A stretch of DNA of 64,000 nt from Homalodisca vitripennis. Its lineage: Eukaryota; Arthropoda; Insecta; Hemiptera; Cicadellidae. Both the position numbers and the translations under genes were made by a program. The DNA is taken from NCBI RefSeq assembly GCF_021130785.1, contig NC_060213.1, positions 64,642,001 to 64,706,000 of the forward strand, in the 5' to 3' direction. Positions 60,771 to 64,000 of this stretch are shown here, piece by piece; the stretch's first letter is position 1; every line of letters begins with the position of its first letter. Below the pieces are notes generated by a model. It was given only the letters and a program-made list of their open reading frames with translations. It had not been told where the DNA came from and searched no databases.

Positions 60771-62799
60771 CTGCTAACAGAAGCATCGCATTAAATCCAT
60801 TTCAGCATCCCTGTCAATGCTAAGAGGTCAATATTTAGAACTAATTTAATAAATTTAGATTTTCAACGGATTTAAATTCCTAAGAAGGGGCAACTACATT
60901 GATTGTACTAATTACGCAAGAGATAAACCGTTCATACGGACGATGCGCTGAGGTCTGGCGGATTATTTAAGTTATTTCTAGTGCTGCGCCTTTTAAATTT
61001 GATTTTTACAGATCAAAAGTTACTACGTAATCAGCCTGAGCCTCTTACTCTACAGATGGCAGTACGAGCGCTCATTCTTCCCGCGCATCAGTTTATAACA
61101 TTGGATGAGTTATCTCTTGTGTAATAATTACAATGCAAGGTTTTTTCTTATGAGAACAATATTATACCACACAAACTCTTAAGTTCTTATTTTTTCTAAT
61201 CTTAGAATAATGGGATGGATCTTATTAGATTTTCTGGTATACTAATAGAATATCAATAAGATGTTTTACAAAAGAGTAAATATTGTTTTTCTGAATTAAA
61301 AATAAAAATATGAAAATAAATAAAAATTTTATGGATGCGAATTACTTAAATCCTAAAATGAGTCATCCTACACATTTATACGATTGAAGGTAAGAGCATA
61401 TACGTTTTTGAAGTTTGATTTAATTATTCTTATGCCGTTAAACACGAACTAGTGACTTATCAAGCTATCAATATATTAAAATTACAACTGCAGACTTTAC
61501 ACGGGGTCCCATTTGAAGCCGAATTCTGTAGAGTTGATATAATATCGCTTCTTTTATTTGTATTACGGTATTTTTTATTTATCTTATTAATTATATATTT
61601 ATATGAAATCAAATCATTGCTATACCGCAGCATATAAGGGGTCAATGTTCAATGAATATTTTTCTCAAACAGCTTAAAAAGTGTCTATTATCTATAAAAG
61701 ATATTGAAAAAATCCTTTTTAAAATTAATATTTGATTAAATCTAATCTGTTTTCCATTTATTATAATAATGCATCATTTAAATAGTGCCTCTTATATGAT
61801 CATTTTGTTCTCCATATTTATTTGTTTCATTTTTACATGTAGGCTAAGTTGATTATTTTATAGTTAAGATTTTTTTATAAATTTAGTAGAATTTCACAAA
61901 CAGGTTTTAAAATAAATAAGTTTTGATAAACATATTACTGTATTGTTTGTAATGCTGCGAGTTTTCTGTTCATTTGATAATATTTATCACTCAAAACAGG
62001 CTTTGCCTTGGAATTTTTTCTTTATATCTCATAGTATAATAAAAATGTATAGTGTAATAGTAGTTGTATGTTGTTGTGGTTGCATATGTATGTATTGTTT
62101 ATGTGTACATGTAATGTTTTTTGGTCAGTCTGTGCAATATTATAAAAATTGTATATGTAATTTTTTATTTGTGAGAAATAAAGTTTCTTTCTTTCTTTTA
62201 TTGGTTCAATATACATACCTTGTACATTACACGTCAAGTAATAGAGAATATATTATAGATTGAACAGTTTATAAGGACTCTTGTCTAAACGAACAAAACG
62301 CTACTTCATTTTCCACAGAGGATGGGCATAGATTATTCATTTTAACACAAAGATTATGGGAATATATCATCCCAGATGTCACACTGTCATGTTTAATAAT
62401 ATTGAATTCTGATCATTTCTTGAAGGATGAATGCATAATAGAATGTGTTGCGAATGTTGAGAAGTTCTTCCTCACAAATATACAGCACTCGAATCCCACC
62501 AACCAGGCAAAAGTGATCATGTTCAGAGATTTAAAAATAGGTTTGCTAAATCACACTTTCTCAGGTGTTTAATGGCGGAAGACATCACTTATACATTCTG
62601 AAAATTCTTCGAAAACTGGTTACAATTTGGGTTTTATTTCTTGAACTATCGAAATGAGTTTTAACAAATATTAGAGGTTTTTATTGCTATTAAAACCACA
62701 TAGGCGTAAGTATTATTCAAGTTAAGTATTATTTTAAATTTTTTAGTATTTTTTAACTAATCTTGTACAATAATGCGCAATGTAATTGTCCTACGAAAT
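60771..62799 (-). other. Next upstream ADAM intron (partial), AT-rich
   Basis: This intron precedes the 60.6-kb exon and continues to the right edge or beyond; no further exon was recognised. A segment near 62140-62200 (gtgagaaataaagtttcttt and T/C-rich tail) looks like a retroposon 3' end, but no body is identified. The 106-codon plus frame at 61943-62263 has no recognisable domain. Confidence 0.5.
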
Positions 62800-63862
62800 C
62801 TTAATTAGGTTTCATAGAGCTGTGTTACATAAAAACGTCTTGTCCGTAAATTGAAATAAGTTCTGTTTGAATGGAAAATAAACTTCCAACTTCCAACGAA
62901 TATCAAGCGATCCATGATATACTTCATAAAAGTGTTTTATATAACAAAGCTTTGTCCTGTTACGTGACTGAAAATGGTTCTGTTTGAATGGGAAATAAAC
63001 TTAGAACTTCCAAAGGTTATCAAGCGATCCATAATAGGTATCATAAAAGTGTGTTATATACAAACATTTCATCTTGTTACGTGAACTGAAATCGGTTCTG
63101 TTTGAATGGAAATGAAACTTCCAACTTCCAAGGTTATCAAGCGATCCATAATAGGTTTCATAAAAGTGTGTCGTATAGAAACGTTTGGTTTTATCCTGTT
63201 AGGTAAACTGAAAACTGTTCTGTTTGAATGGAAAAGAAACTTCCAACTTGCAAAGATTATCAAGCGATCCATAACACGTTTAATACAGGTATGTTGTATA
63301 GAAATAGTTTTATCATGTTACGTGAACTGATATCAGTTCTGTTTGAATGGAAAAGAAACTTCCAACTTGCAAAGATTATCAAGCGATCCATAACACGTTT
63401 AATACAGGTGTGTTGTATAAAATAGTTTTATCATGTTACGTGAACTGAAATCGGTTCTGTTTGAATGGAAAAGAAACTTCCAACTTCGGAGGACTATCAA
63501 GCGATCCATAATACGTTTAATACAGGTGTGTTGTATAAAATAGTTTTATCCTTTTACGTGAACTGAAATCGGTTCTGTTTGAATGGAAAAGAAACTTCCA
63601 ACTTCGGAGGACTATCAAGCGATCCATAATACGTTTAATACAGGTGTGTTGTATAAAATAGTTTTATCCTTTTACGTGAACTGAAATCGGTTCTGTTTGA
63701 ATGGAAAAGAAACTTCCAACTTCCAAAGATTATCAAGCGATCCATAATACGTTTAATACAGGTGTGTTGTATACAATCGTTTTTATCCTGTTACGTGAAC
63801 TGAAATCGGTTCTGTTTGAATGGAAAAGAAACTTCCAACTTCCAAAGATTATCAAGCGATCC
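62800..63862. repeat. 118-bp tandem satellite, about 9 copies
   Basis: The landmark gttctgtttgaatggaaa recurs at 62860, 62977, 63095, 63217, 63336, 63454, 63572, 63690 and 63809, giving a period of 117-122 and mostly 118 bp. Each unit also has aaacttccaacttcc, tatcaagcgatccataa and tatcctgttacgtgaactga. Units from 63300 on are nearly identical; the leftmost are diverged. Because 118 is not a multiple of three, the Lys/Phe-rich ORFs crossing it shift frame and are not genes. The last unit breaks off at 63862. Confidence 0.93.
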
Positions 63863-64000
63863 AGCCTCATGAATTACGGATGCCGTCTAAGTAGGCTGTG
63901 TGAAATCTGCTTGAAAGCCTTGCTTTTTCCAATCGCGTTTAAAGCTCTACCTTAAAAAAATTTCAGAATTGGAAGCAATAATGATTTAAGTAACATATTT

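Noticed and set aside
61943..62263. 106-codon plus frame rich in Cys, Val and Tyr
   Set aside because: It reads TG-rich low-complexity DNA and ends in a retroposon-like tail; no conserved domain.
62867..63955. Lys/Phe-rich ORFs such as those starting at 63106, 63228 and 63701
   Set aside because: They are readings of the 118-bp satellite, whose period is not a multiple of three.

Overview
This window is AT-rich animal DNA (visibly about two-thirds A+T). It is almost entirely the intron space of one protein-coding gene on the minus strand. Two short, GC-richer exons with canonical splice sites are the only host coding sequence I can support: one at 60564-60770 and one at 17989-18063. Together they read, in phase 0, from the end of an ADAM (disintegrin/metalloprotease) prodomain, through a furin-type site, into the first part of the reprolysin domain. 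The peptide looks most like the insect mind-meld (mmd) type of ADAM. That gene, together with Jockey-type and DUF4817-type transposon remnants, suggests an insect. A hemipteran with a large, repeat-rich genome fits, but that is inference from repeat style and not a firm identification.

Layout. The intron between the two exons is exactly 42,500 bp (18064-60563). A second intron runs from 17988 to the left edge and is at least 18 kb. Upstream exons of the gene should lie to the right of 64,000, and the rest of the metalloprotease domain to the left of position 1. The introns carry four unrelated tandem satellites: a 121-bp unit at 4.3-5.0 kb, a 59-bp unit at 12.2-13.5 kb, an 89-bp unit at 38.8-40.4 kb and a 118-bp unit at 62.8-63.9 kb. 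They also carry long TA and CA microsatellites, a Jockey-type LINE remnant (22.3-23.8 kb), a second LINE reverse-transcriptase fragment (35.9-36.2 kb), a DUF4817 mariner-like transposon with roughly 420-bp terminal inverted repeats (30.4-32.3 kb), and a 1.35-kb DNA transposon with short inverted ends (57.6-58.9 kb). At least six dispersed repeat families have two or more copies inside the window.

One tRNA-like gene (51714-51784) has intact A and B boxes and a pol III T-run. It carries an unusual GGC anticodon with C at position 33, and it lies inside an imperfect palindrome bounded by TA microsatellites. One open frame of about 108 codons (2345-2668, minus) looks like decayed or partial coding sequence of a family I do not recognise.

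I see no bacterial-style operon, CRISPR array, phage or other multi-gene system. The many short ORFs elsewhere are chance or repeat-derived frames. The items most worth following up are the exon pair with its giant introns, the tRNA-like palindrome, the satellites carrying repeated splice-like signals, the long-TIR mariner, and the unrecognised 108-codon frame.
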